DNA of 7,392 nucleotides from Lishizhenia sp. Its GTDB lineage: Bacteria; Bacteroidota; Bacteroidia; Flavobacteriales_D; Crocinitomicaceae. Made by a program: the position numbers and the translations under genes. Where the stretch lies: the NCBI GenBank assembly GCA_007117055.1, contig SKHH01000222.1, positions 1 to 7,392 of the forward strand, read 5' to 3'. The notes under the pieces are model-generated. The model saw only the letters and a program-made list of their open reading frames with translations. It ran no database searches and had not been told where the DNA came from. Below, in pieces: positions 1 to 6,993 of this stretch (positions are counted from its first letter, which is position 1; each line of letters opens with the position of its first letter).

Positions 1-1
1 A

Positions 2-2131
2 GCGCCATCCGCAGTGGTAGTAAATACCGATGCTGGAGAATGTACCGCAAGTGGAGTAGCTTTAGGAACACCAGTGACAGCGGATAACTGTACGGTAGCT
101 TCTGTAACGAACGATGCCCCAGCAGTTTTCCCAATCGGAGGGACTACAGTTACATGGACAGTAACCGATGGAGCAGGAAATACGGAAATAGCAACACAAT
201 TAGTTACCGTTGAAGACAACGAAGATCCAGTTATTTCGAATTGCCCAACTGATATTTCTACTGTAAATGACATCGGTGAATGTGGCTCAATCGTTACATG
301 GGGAACTCCAGTTGCGGATGATAATTGTAATGTGAATTCATTTACGAGTAACTTCGATTCAGGTGACTTTTTCCCTGTAGGTGAAACAGATGTCATTTAC
401 ACTGCAATTGATGATGCAGGGAATCAAGTTCAATGTGTTTTTGAGGTAGAAGTGTTAAATACAGAAGCACCGACTTTTGTGACATGTCCTTCGGATTTTA
501 CAATTGAGAATGATCCTGGAGTTTGTGGGGCAATTGCTGAATGGGATGTTCCAGTGGTAACAGACAATTGTGCTTCAGTACCTACTGTTATATCTGATAA
601 TAATCCCGGTGATTATTTTGATCTCGGAACCACATTGGTGACTTATGAAGCCTTTGACGGTGTAGGTAACTCAAGTACTTGTATGTTTGAAGTAACTGTT
701 ATTGATACAGAACTTCCACAAGTAATTAGTCAAGATATTACAATTCCTCTAGGACCAGATGGAACAGTAACGATTACTCCAGATATGGTAGACGGAGGAA
801 CATCGGATAATTGTGATTTTGATTTATCTGTTACTCCCAACATTTTTGGAACTTCCAATATTGGAGATAATACTGTGGTACTCGTAGCAACAGACCCAAG
901 TGGAAATGCTAATGTAACTTCTGCAATTGTAACGATTGTTGATGATGAAGCTCCTACGGTCATGACTCAAGATATTGTAGTTGAACTAGATGATAATGGA
1001 GAGGTAAATATTACAGCTCAGATGGTTGATAATGGCTCGTTTGATAATTCAGGTTCTGTTTCACTAGCTATTGATGTCAATAGCTTTTCATGTGGTGAAA
1101 TTGGAGTAAATCAGGTAGAATTAACGGTTTCAGATGCAAGTGGAAATTCATCTTCTGGATTCGCAAATGTTACAGTAGTTGATGTAACTCCACCTACAAT
1201 AGAAGCACCAGGTGTAGTCACCGTTTTTGCTAATGCAGATTGTGTAGCTTCAGGTTTTGACTTAGGAACGCCAATAACTTCGGATAACTGTAATGTCGAT
1301 GAAGTGATTAATAACTCTCCAGGGGTCTTCAATATTGGTGAAACAATTGTTACTTGGACAGCTATTGATCAAAGTGGAAATCAAAGTCAGGCAACACAAA
1401 TTGTACGTGTAATGGATACAATTTCACCAACAATCGAAGCTCCAGCAGATGTGTCTGTGAATACTAATAATGGATGTTTTGCTCAAAATGTTAATTTGGG
1501 TCAACCGATAGTTAGTGGAGGTTGTTCGGTTAATTATACTGTTTCTAATGATGCTCCTAGTGCATTTGATTTGGGAGAAACTATCGTTACATGGACGTTA
1601 ACCACGGAAGATGGTATTTCAATTTCAGCTACACAGATTGTTTCTGTAGAAGATAATATAGCGCCAACGATTGTACCTCCTTCAACTGTTACAGTAACAG
1701 TTGATGAAAACTGCGGTGTTTCGAGTGTATCTCTTGGGACTCCAGTTGTTAGTGACAATTGTTCAGTAGAGAATATTACGAATGATGCACCTAGTACTTA
1801 TTCTTTAGGTATTACAACTGTTACATGGACAGTAACAGATGCCTCTGGAAACGAGACTACAGCTGAACAGTTGGTGATTGTGGAAGACAATGAAGCACCA
1901 GTTGCAAACCTAAACGATATAGAAGTCGTATTGAACGATGAGGGAATAGCTGAGATTTCTTTTGAAGATATTGACGCTGGATCATTTGATAATTGTGAAA
2001 TTGTTGAGGTAAATGTATCACAAACTATATTTGACTGTTCAGACCTTGGAGATCAATTTGTAACAGTTGTTTTAATTGATGCAGCAGGAAATAGTACAAC
2101 TGCATTTGCTAAAGTTTCAGTTCAGACGGAT
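2..2131 (+). repeat. Nine tandem HYR/Ig-like repeats, two subtypes
   Basis: Protein-level repeat units, read from the translation, fall at 2-220 (partial), 221-463, 464-709, 710-946, 947-1186, 1187-1420, 1421-1657, 1658-1891 and 1892-2131. Most begin with an (E/I/T)-x-P motif and end with a V-x-D-type strand. Subtype A (units 1, 2, 3, 6, 7, 8) has a GEC/DNC-type cysteine pair and usually a VTW strand; units 2 and 3 add a CP and a (Q/T)C cysteine, giving four. Subtype B (units 4, 5, 9) has a G-x-(V/A)-x-I-(T/S) stretch in place of the first cysteine. The order is A-A-A-B-B-A-A-A-B. Nucleotide identity between units looks modest, with many synonymous differences, so the array appears old rather than freshly amplified. 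Confidence 0.88.
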
Positions 2132-2470
2132 GGAATTGATAGTAATAATAACGGTATTCCAGATGTTTGCGATGATTCATTTGAAGTTTCAGATGATGTA
2201 GATGTTCCTGAAGCATTCACCCCTAATGGAGATAATATTAACGATCAATTTGTAATTCCAAATTTAGATGAATTTACTGTGAAAGAGTTAAGTGTGTTTA
2301 ACAGGTATGGAAACTTAGTTTATGAACATTTGGATTACGACAATTCATGGGGTGGCGAAAGATCAAATAATGGTCAAGACCTTCCAGATGGAACGTACTA
2401 CTATGTGCTAAAATTGGACGAAGGGAAGATTAAGAAAGGTTTCGTGTACATAAACAGAGTCCGTCAATAA
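2..2470 (+). CDS. Large secreted HYR-repeat adhesin-like protein with T9SS type B sorting domain (5' truncated)
   Basis: This is the C-terminal 822 codons of a larger protein. The frame is open to the window edge and the first residues (APSAVVVNTDAG) already lie inside a repeat, so the GTG at 14 is not a real start. Nine tandem HYR/Ig-like repeats of 73-82 residues (nt 2-2131) carry recurring motifs such as DNC, TVTWTVTD and D-x-(S/A)-GN. They are followed by a short Asp/Asn loop (about 2132-2176) and a C-terminal domain (about 2204-2467) with EAFTPNGDNIND, FNRYGNLVYE and LPDGTYYYVL, the hallmarks of the CHU_C / T9SS type B sorting domain. By family knowledge it should be exported through the outer membrane by the type IX system and displayed on, or released from, the cell surface; adhesion is the inferred role and no enzyme domain is visible. 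It is the first visible gene of a close-packed cassette, 14 nt before a PorP/SprF gene. The ligand and the full length cannot be told from here. Confidence 0.93.
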   Translation, partial: APSAVVVNTDAGECTASGVALGTPVTADNCTVASVTNDAPAVFPIGGTTVTWTVTDGAGNTEIATQLVTVEDNEDPVISNCPTDISTVNDIGECGSIVTWGTPVADDNCNVNSFTSNFDSGDFFPVGETDVIYTAIDDAGNQVQCVFEVEVLNTEAPTFVTCPSDFTIENDPGVCGAIAEWDVPVVTDNCASVPTVISDNNPGDYFDLGTTLVTYEAFDGVGNSSTCMFEVTVIDTELPQVISQDITIPLGPDGTVTITPDMVDGGTSDNCDFDLSVTPNIFGTSNIGDNTVVLVATDPSGNANVTSAIVTIVDDEAPTVMTQDIVVELDDNGEVNITAQMVDNGSFDNSGSVSLAIDVNSFSCGEIGVNQVELTVSDASGNSSSGFANVTVVDVTPPTIEAPGVVTVFANADCVASGFDLGTPITSDNCNVDEVINNSPGVFNIGETIVTWTAIDQSGNQSQATQIVRVMDTISPTIEAPADVSVNTNNGCFAQNVNLGQPIVSGGCSVNYTVSNDAPSAFDLGETIVTWTLTTEDGISISATQIVSVEDNIAPTIVPPSTVTVTVDENCGVSSVSLGTPVVSDNCSVENITNDAPSTYSLGITTVTWTVTDASGNETTAEQLVIVEDNEAPVANLNDIEVVLNDEGIAEISFEDIDAGSFDNCEIVEVNVSQTIFDCSDLGDQFVTVVLIDAAGNSTTAFAKVSVQTDGIDSNNNGIPDVCDDSFEVSDDVDVPEAFTPNGDNINDQFVIPNLDEFTVKELSVFNRYGNLVYEHLDYDNSWGGERSNNGQDLPDGTYYYVLKLDEGKIKKGFVYINRVRQ
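2132..2176 (+). other. Asp/Asn-rich calcium-loop-like hinge
   Basis: The peptide GIDSNNNGIPDVCDD lies between the last HYR unit and the sorting domain. Its D-x-N-x-N-G-x-x-D spacing resembles thrombospondin type 3 or EF-hand-like calcium loops, which often act as a rigid, calcium-stabilised spacer in large Bacteroidota surface proteins. Calcium binding is inferred from the pattern only. Confidence 0.55.
2204..2467 (+). other. T9SS type B C-terminal sorting domain (CHU_C / gliding-motility C-terminal type)
   Basis: About 88 residues run from VPEAFTPNGDNIND through FNRYGNLVYE, a W-G-G segment and LPDGTYYYVL to a basic end at GFVYINRVRQ. These are the conserved blocks of the type B sorting signal seen on SprB-like adhesins. 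It addresses the protein to the type IX machinery. Type B cargo typically needs a specific PorP/SprF-like partner, and such a gene lies immediately downstream. Confidence 0.93.
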
Positions 2471-2484
2471 TACTAACATCTAAA

Positions 2485-3417
2485 ATGATAATTATGAAAA
2501 ATAGTAGATATATACTTTTTGCATTATTTGTTTCTATGTTGATGTCGATTACGGCTCAATTAGATCCAACGTATCGACAATATCGATTTAATGCATTATT
2601 AATTAATCCAGCTCAAGCAGGAGCAAATGATTTTGACGATGTTTCGGTTTTAGGAACTCAGTATTGGGTTAATATGCCAGGAGCCCCAAGAACACTAACC
2701 TTATCGGGTAATATGAGACCTATGGATAATGTTGGTATCGGTGCGACTATTGTTGCGGATGAAAATGGCCCTGTAACCACATCAAGTGCGAATTTATTAG
2801 GGGCGTATCACCTTAAGTTAAGCGATGCATGGAAACTATCACTGGGTTTAAAGGCATCAGCTATAAATCATAGTGTAATGCTATCGCAACTTAAAACGAC
2901 ACAACAAAATGATCCAGATATGCAGAATGATTTAGCTACGGGGTTGTCATTCAATGCTGGATATGGATTTTTAGCTTATACCGATAGATTTTATGTTGGT
3001 TTTTCTCAACAAAGAGTTGCTGCCTATCGTTTTCAAAGTGTTGATATGGCTTCTTATATTGATCAGAGAAGTGGATATATTTCGTATGCGGGATATGATT
3101 TTGACGTTTCTGAACGATTGAGTTTTAGACCGAGTGTTTTAACTATTTTTGGACATGGTGGGCCTCTGTTTTTAGATGCAAACGCCAATTTTACGTTTGA
3201 TGAGATATTTGATTTCGGTGTTTCCTACCAATTAAATGGTTCATTGGGTAGTATTTTCGGTATAACGATTAAGGAAAGATTGAAAATTGGATATGCTTAT
3301 TCGTATCCAGTGAATAGGCTTAATACCGTATCTATCCAGTCTCATGAGGTTGCACTTCGATTGATCTTAAATAAGAAAAAATTAAAAACGGCTGAAAGTC
3401 CACGTTTTTTCAATTAG
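2485..3417 (+). CDS. PorP/SprF-family type IX secretion outer-membrane protein
   Basis: This is a 310-residue protein with a signal peptide (hydrophobic core about 9-22, probable cleavage at ITA|Q after residue 24). The family hallmark block follows at once at residues 27-46 (DPTYRQYRFNALLINPAQAG; the usual form is close to QYMFNPLLINPAYAG). The rest alternates short amphipathic strands with turns, as expected for an outer-membrane beta-barrel, and length matches the family. Known members act with the T9SS; SprF is needed for export of the adhesin SprB in gliding flavobacteria. Its place between a type B cargo gene and an OmpA gene suggests it is the dedicated partner of that cargo, not the core PorP. 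The ATG at 2485 gives an MIIMKN start; the ATG at 2494 would give a cleaner signal peptide (MKNSRYILF...) and a 307-residue protein, and I find it equally likely. No Shine-Dalgarno is visible to decide. Confidence 0.92.
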   Translation: MIIMKNSRYILFALFVSMLMSITAQLDPTYRQYRFNALLINPAQAGANDFDDVSVLGTQYWVNMPGAPRTLTLSGNMRPMDNVGIGATIVADENGPVTTSSANLLGAYHLKLSDAWKLSLGLKASAINHSVMLSQLKTTQQNDPDMQNDLATGLSFNAGYGFLAYTDRFYVGFSQQRVAAYRFQSVDMASYIDQRSGYISYAGYDFDVSERLSFRPSVLTIFGHGGPLFLDANANFTFDEIFDFGVSYQLNGSLGSIFGITIKERLKIGYAYSYPVNRLNTVSIQSHEVALRLILNKKKLKTAESPRFFN

Positions 3418-3426
3418 TAAATCTCT

Positions 3427-4878
3427 ATGAAAATTTGTAAATTACTTGTTGCAACTATAGTCGTATCTTTTGTTTCTATAAATCATGGATCAGCTCAATT
3501 TGTGAAATTGGACTCCGTTTGTTTTTCGACTAAATTCGATGACTATGGAGTTAGAAGATTTGGTAATGATTTAACAGTAGTTTCTGCAAACCAACCGGAT
3601 GCTAACGGAATGATTTCTTTAGATGATATTTCTGGTAAACCGTTTTCAGATGTGTACCTTCTTAATAATTGTAATTTTGAAGAGTTATTAATTTTAAGTA
3701 AAGAAATGAATTTATGGACGAGTATTAACTCGTCTTTAAATGATAGTCCCATTAGCTCCAACAGTAAAGGAGACTTGTTATTTCTTTCCAATAACAGCGG
3801 TTCTAGAAAAAATAAATTAAAAATCTTCTATACTCGAAAAGTAGAAGGTTATTGGTTAACTCCCAAGGAAATTCCCGCTAATGGAAAGGACTTTAATACG
3901 ACACACCCTTTTTATGACGAATCTAGTGATCGATTGTATTTTGCCTCTGACCGAAAAGAATCATTTGGAGGGTATGATATTTTTTATGTACCGTTTAATG
4001 ATGGAAGCTTTGGAAAAGTTAAACAGGTTGAACATATTAACTCTCCCTACTCTGAAGTTTTTCCGTTTGTTCAAAATGGAACATTATATTTTACATCAAA
4101 TAATCCTGAAAACTCATTTGGAGCGTTAGATTTATTTTTTCTAGATGAAGATCAAGTTGTTAATTTAGGTGAACCCTTTAATTCACCATTTGATGATTTA
4201 GCAATTATGTTTGATACAGATAGCACGGGCTACTTTTCGACTAATCGTTTTTCAAGAGGTCAAAAGGATGATGTGAAGTTTTTTCAAATTTTTCAGGAAG
4301 AACCGGAGTTCCCAACTGTAGAGGAAACAAAAGAAGATGTTGCCGAAAGTGAGCCTGTTTCTTCGCCTCATAAAGGAAATGAGCAGAAATCAGAGGAAGA
4401 AAAATTAGATTTGGACGAAGAAATTAAAACTTCGTATCAAAAAGAAATAGATAAAGAAGAAATCAGTGAAGACCCCATAGTAGAGAAAGAGGTTACTAAA
4501 ACTGAGATACCTGATAAAATTGTTATTTCTGATAATGAGTCTCATGTCAATTTTGCATTTGATAAATATGTGATAAAAGAAGACTTTCATGAAATGCTAA
4601 ATGATATCGCCGTCGTTTCAAAAGATAATCCTGATTTGTTTATTTTAATTTCAGGTCATACTGATAATATTGGTTCAAGAGAGTATAATTTAAAACTTTC
4701 AGAGAAGAGAGCGCAGGAAGTTAAAAAATATTTAGTAATGCGTGGAGTGAACTCAGTTAAAATAATTGTGGAGTATCACGCTTTTGACAAGCCAGTAGCT
4801 TCAAATGAAACGGAAGAAGGGAGAGCAAAAAATAGAAGAACAGAAGTTTCTTTCTTAGGTAAGGTAAATCCGAGATAA
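3427..4878 (+). CDS. Exported PD40/WD40-like beta-propeller plus OmpA peptidoglycan-binding protein
   Basis: This 483-residue protein starts with a signal peptide (MKICKLLVATIVV..., probable cleavage GSA|Q after residue 23). Residues about 35-289 hold propeller-type blades: clear ones at 159-188 (YDESSDRLYFASDR), 209-237 (NGTLYFTSNN) and 255-285 (TGYFSTNR), and weaker ones near 36-58 and 107-130. A Glu/Lys-rich, probably disordered linker spans about 290-370. The OmpA C-terminal domain covers about 372-480: NFAFDKY, then GHTDNIGS and LSEKRAQEVKKYL, then RAKNRRTEV. Asp413 and Arg428 match in spacing the peptidoglycan-binding Asp271/Arg286 of E. coli OmpA. The architecture recalls T9SS PorE, but no TPR or carboxypeptidase-regulatory-like domain is seen and there is no lipobox. 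The inferred role is periplasmic anchoring of the neighbouring secretion or adhesin complex to the cell wall. The start is firm, because an in-frame TAA lies at 3418-3420. Confidence 0.9.
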   Translation: MKICKLLVATIVVSFVSINHGSAQFVKLDSVCFSTKFDDYGVRRFGNDLTVVSANQPDANGMISLDDISGKPFSDVYLLNNCNFEELLILSKEMNLWTSINSSLNDSPISSNSKGDLLFLSNNSGSRKNKLKIFYTRKVEGYWLTPKEIPANGKDFNTTHPFYDESSDRLYFASDRKESFGGYDIFYVPFNDGSFGKVKQVEHINSPYSEVFPFVQNGTLYFTSNNPENSFGALDLFFLDEDQVVNLGEPFNSPFDDLAIMFDTDSTGYFSTNRFSRGQKDDVKFFQIFQEEPEFPTVEETKEDVAESEPVSSPHKGNEQKSEEEKLDLDEEIKTSYQKEIDKEEISEDPIVEKEVTKTEIPDKIVISDNESHVNFAFDKYVIKEDFHEMLNDIAVVSKDNPDLFILISGHTDNIGSREYNLKLSEKRAQEVKKYLVMRGVNSVKIIVEYHAFDKPVASNETEEGRAKNRRTEVSFLGKVNPR

Positions 4879-4923
4879 TATGGCTTCTTCCTTTTAGCAT
4901 AAACATAGGAATAGAACTGTTGT

Positions 4924-4947
4924 GTTAAGTTGTATAATAACTTTAAC
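4924..4947 (+). terminator. Weak AT-rich stem-loop after the cassette, possible terminator
   Basis: GTTAAGTT pairs with AACTTTAAC across a 7-nt loop, using eight base pairs and one bulged T. It lies 46 nt after the OmpA-gene stop. It is AT-rich and lacks a U-tract directly after the stem, so it is not a classical intrinsic terminator. It may be a weak terminator, an RNA-stability element, or chance in AT-rich DNA. Confidence 0.25.
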
Positions 4948-4999
4948 TTATTGGGAAAGGGGCATAAAAAATGTTGACCTAACTGGGTAAACCAAAATA

Positions 5000-5016
5000 A
5001 GAATAGGCATTATTCT
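5000..5016. promoter_or_regulatory. Dyad AGAATA-N5-TATTCT upstream of ftsH, possible operator
   Basis: A perfect 6-bp dyad with a 5-nt spacer (GGCAT) is centred at 5008. If transcription starts about 6 nt after the -7 candidate at 5029-5036, the dyad would be centred near -34, where a regulator would interfere with or support RNA polymerase. It could instead be an RNA hairpin if transcripts read through. No regulator is encoded in the window to support it. Confidence 0.3.
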
Positions 5017-5028
5017 CAAAACTATGTT

Positions 5029-5036
5029 TATTTTTG
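5029..5036 (+). promoter_or_regulatory. Candidate Bacteroidota -7 element for ftsH
   Basis: TATTTTTG fits the Bacteroidota consensus TAnnTTTG and ends 19 nt before the ftsH ATG, which would leave a short leader of roughly 14 nt. A matching TTTG/TTG -33 element is not evident about 19-21 nt upstream, so the call rests on the -7 match and position alone. The region is AT-rich and such matches arise easily. Confidence 0.35.
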
Positions 5037-5055
5037 CTTAAAACAGATATAAGTT

Positions 5056-6993
5056 ATGAGCGAACCTAAAAACAAATTTTCTAAAAAGTTTAATACTCCC
5101 CAACCGCGTTTTAGTTTGTTATGGTTGTATGTGATTATTATGCTAGGCTTTTTTGCTGTGACTTATTTTTCCGCGCCATCTACCAAGGAGTCAGATTGGA
5201 ATAAAGTGCGTTCTGAAATGCTTGTGAAAGGCCATATTGAAAGATTAATTGTTGTAAACAACGAAAAGGTTGAGGTTTTTATTATTCGTGATAGTTTGAA
5301 TCTTTCAATGCACGAAGAGGTAGCGCATAACTTAACAGGTCCGCAATACGTTTTTACGATTGGATCGGTTGATTTTTTTCAAAAACAACTTGCTGAAGCA
5401 CAGGAATCATTACCAGAAATGCAACAGATAAGTCCACGTTTTGAAACTCGAGAAAATTGGTTTGCGAACGTGTTATCTTGGATTCTGCCTATTATCATAA
5501 TCATAGCAGTATGGATGTTTATTTTACGCAGAATGTCGGGCAGAGCTGGAGGTGGTGGACTTGGAGGAGGAAATCCTTTTGCCAACACAGGAAAAGCAAA
5601 TGCCACCTTGGTAGAAGGCAAAGATAAAATTGATATTAATTTTAAGGATGTTGCCGGATTAGATGAAGCTAAAGAAGAGGTGATGGAGGTGGTTGATTTC
5701 CTTAAAAATCCTGATAAATATAAAAAGTTAGGAGCGAAAATCCCTAAAGGAGTATTACTAACAGGACCTCCTGGAACAGGGAAAACATTAATGGCAAAAG
5801 CTATGGCTGGTGAATCAGGTGTGCCTTTTTTCTCTATTTCTGGTTCTGATTTTGTTGAAATGTTTGTGGGTGTTGGTGCTGCAAGGGTGAGAGATCTATT
5901 TAAAAAAGGAAGAGAAAAAGCCCCTTGTATTATTTTCATTGATGAAATTGAAGCTATTGGAAGGTCACGTGGAAACTCTAAAACACAAACTAACGACGAA
6001 CGAGAAAATACTTTAAATCAATTATTAGTTGAAATGGACGGGTTTAGTAGCGATAAAACGGTTATAATTCTTGCTGCGACTAACCGACCAGACTTGTTAG
6101 ATAGTGCATTGCTACGTCCTGGTAGGTTTGATAGACAAATTCACATTGATAAGCCAGATATAAATGGAAGAAGAGAAATTTTTAATGTGCATTTGCGCAA
6201 ACTGACGCTTGGTTCAGATATTAATGTAGATGAATTAGCAAAACAAACTCCTGGTTTTGCAGGAGCAGAAATTGCTAATGTGTGTAACGAAGCAGCCATT
6301 CACGCAGCAAGAAATAAAAAAGAAACTGTATCAATGTCGGATTTTAACGCTGCTATTGACCGTGTCATTGGAGGTTTAGAAAAGAAAAATAAATTGATAT
6401 CTCCACGGGAAAAGAAGATTATTGCGTATCACGAAACAGGTCACGCTGTATGTGGGTGGTTTCTAGAAAATGCCCATCCACTAGTGAAGGTTTCCATTAT
6501 TCCTAGGGGACAAGCGGCACTTGGTTTTGCGCAATACTTGCCTAAAGAACAAAACCTATATACCTATGAAGAGCTCAAAGACACAATTTGTATGACTCTC
6601 GGTGGAAGAGTGATTGAAGAAATTGTTTTTGGTAATGTCTCCACTGGTGCTCAAAATGATTTGGAGAGAACAACTCAGTTGGCTTATGCAATTATCACCT
6701 TATATGGAATGAATAAAAAAGTGGGACCTTTTTCTTTTAAGGATTTACAAAATGAATATAGCTTTAAACAGCCATATTCGTCAGATACAGCTAACTTGAT
6801 TGATGATGAAGCGCGAAAGTTTATCAATGAATGTTATGCACTAACAAGGGAATTGTTATTAAAACACAGAGTTAAAATAGATGAAATTGCTGCTAAGTTA
6901 ATGGAAAAGGAAGTGCTCTACAGCGATGATTTTGTGCGAATTTTAGGTGAACGTCCTGTTGGGATTCAAAATTACAATGATCATGAAAGTTGA
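5056..6993 (+). CDS. ftsH: FtsH, ATP-dependent membrane zinc metalloprotease
   Basis: This 645-residue protein is close in length to E. coli FtsH (644). It has a short cytoplasmic N-terminus, a membrane segment at about 21-38, a periplasmic domain to about 137, a second membrane segment at about 139-157, a Gly-rich linker (GGGGLGGGNPF), then AAA+ and peptidase domains. Visible motifs are Walker A GPPGTGKT (237-244), pore loop FVG (270-272), Walker B IIFIDE (292-297), the second region of homology with ATNRP and arginine fingers Arg354/Arg357, zinc site HETGH (459-463) with Glu460 catalytic, and third ligand Asp535 in STGAQND. All key residues are present, so an active enzyme is expected. FtsH hexamers extract and degrade misfolded membrane proteins and selected soluble regulators. 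The start is fixed by an in-frame TAA at 5050-5052. The stop overlaps the next gene by 11 nt. A canonical Shine-Dalgarno is absent. The upstream neighbour is not rsfS/ybeB, which often precedes ftsH in Bacteroidota, so this could be a relocated or second copy. Confidence 0.98.
   Translation: MSEPKNKFSKKFNTPQPRFSLLWLYVIIMLGFFAVTYFSAPSTKESDWNKVRSEMLVKGHIERLIVVNNEKVEVFIIRDSLNLSMHEEVAHNLTGPQYVFTIGSVDFFQKQLAEAQESLPEMQQISPRFETRENWFANVLSWILPIIIIIAVWMFILRRMSGRAGGGGLGGGNPFANTGKANATLVEGKDKIDINFKDVAGLDEAKEEVMEVVDFLKNPDKYKKLGAKIPKGVLLTGPPGTGKTLMAKAMAGESGVPFFSISGSDFVEMFVGVGAARVRDLFKKGREKAPCIIFIDEIEAIGRSRGNSKTQTNDERENTLNQLLVEMDGFSSDKTVIILAATNRPDLLDSALLRPGRFDRQIHIDKPDINGRREIFNVHLRKLTLGSDINVDELAKQTPGFAGAEIANVCNEAAIHAARNKKETVSMSDFNAAIDRVIGGLEKKNKLISPREKKIIAYHETGHAVCGWFLENAHPLVKVSIIPRGQAALGFAQYLPKEQNLYTYEELKDTICMTLGGRVIEEIVFGNVSTGAQNDLERTTQLAYAIITLYGMNKKVGPFSFKDLQNEYSFKQPYSSDTANLIDDEARKFINECYALTRELLLKHRVKIDEIAAKLMEKEVLYSDDFVRILGERPVGIQNYNDHES

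Larger units (their letters stand above)
4892..5043. repeat. Long-range imperfect inverted repeat in the intergenic region
   Basis: The left arm 4892-4908 (TTTTAGC plus ATAAACATAG) is matched on the opposite strand by the right arm 5022-5043 (CTATGTTTAT, then four extra bases, then GCTTAAAA). Ten contiguous pairs (4899-4908 with 5022-5031) are perfect; seven more pair if a 4-nt and a 1-nt bulge are allowed on the right side. The arms enclose 113 nt. I see no convincing target-site duplication outside the arms. Confidence 0.45.
4879..5055 (+). other. Non-coding, inverted-repeat-rich intergenic region upstream of ftsH
   Basis: These 177 bases hold no credible ORF (the ATG at 4880 opens only five codons). 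They contain a long-range imperfect inverted repeat (4892-4908 with 5022-5043), two local dyads (4924-4947 and 5000-5016) and a candidate -7 promoter element at 5029-5036. The region separates the secretion cassette from ftsH and probably carries the end of one transcript and the start of the next. Confidence 0.7.

Noticed and set aside
14..16. GTG as the start codon of the adhesin gene
   Set aside because: The frame is open upstream and the four preceding residues (APSA) fit the repeat pattern, so the gene begins outside the window.
730..1758. Three minus-strand frames of 73-77 codons within the HYR array
   Set aside because: Their Ser/Thr/Val-rich products are reverse-strand images of the repeats and recur because the repeats recur.
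3881..4129. 82-codon + strand frame inside the propeller-OmpA gene
   Set aside because: It overlaps clear propeller blades in the true frame and has no recognisable motif.
4880..4897. Five-codon ORF starting right after the OmpA-gene stop
   Set aside because: It is far too short and has no supporting signal.
4974..5002. TTGACC with an AT-rich hexamer 17 nt downstream, resembling a sigma-70 promoter
   Set aside because: The downstream hexamer ATAAGA is a poor -10 match, and the main Bacteroidota sigma factor uses a TAnnTTTG element instead.
5379..5939. 186-codon open frame on the minus strand inside ftsH
   Set aside because: It lies wholly antisense to the conserved AAA+ core of ftsH. Its Pro-rich stretch mirrors the Gly-rich linker of FtsH and it shows no family motif, so it is a shadow of the real gene.
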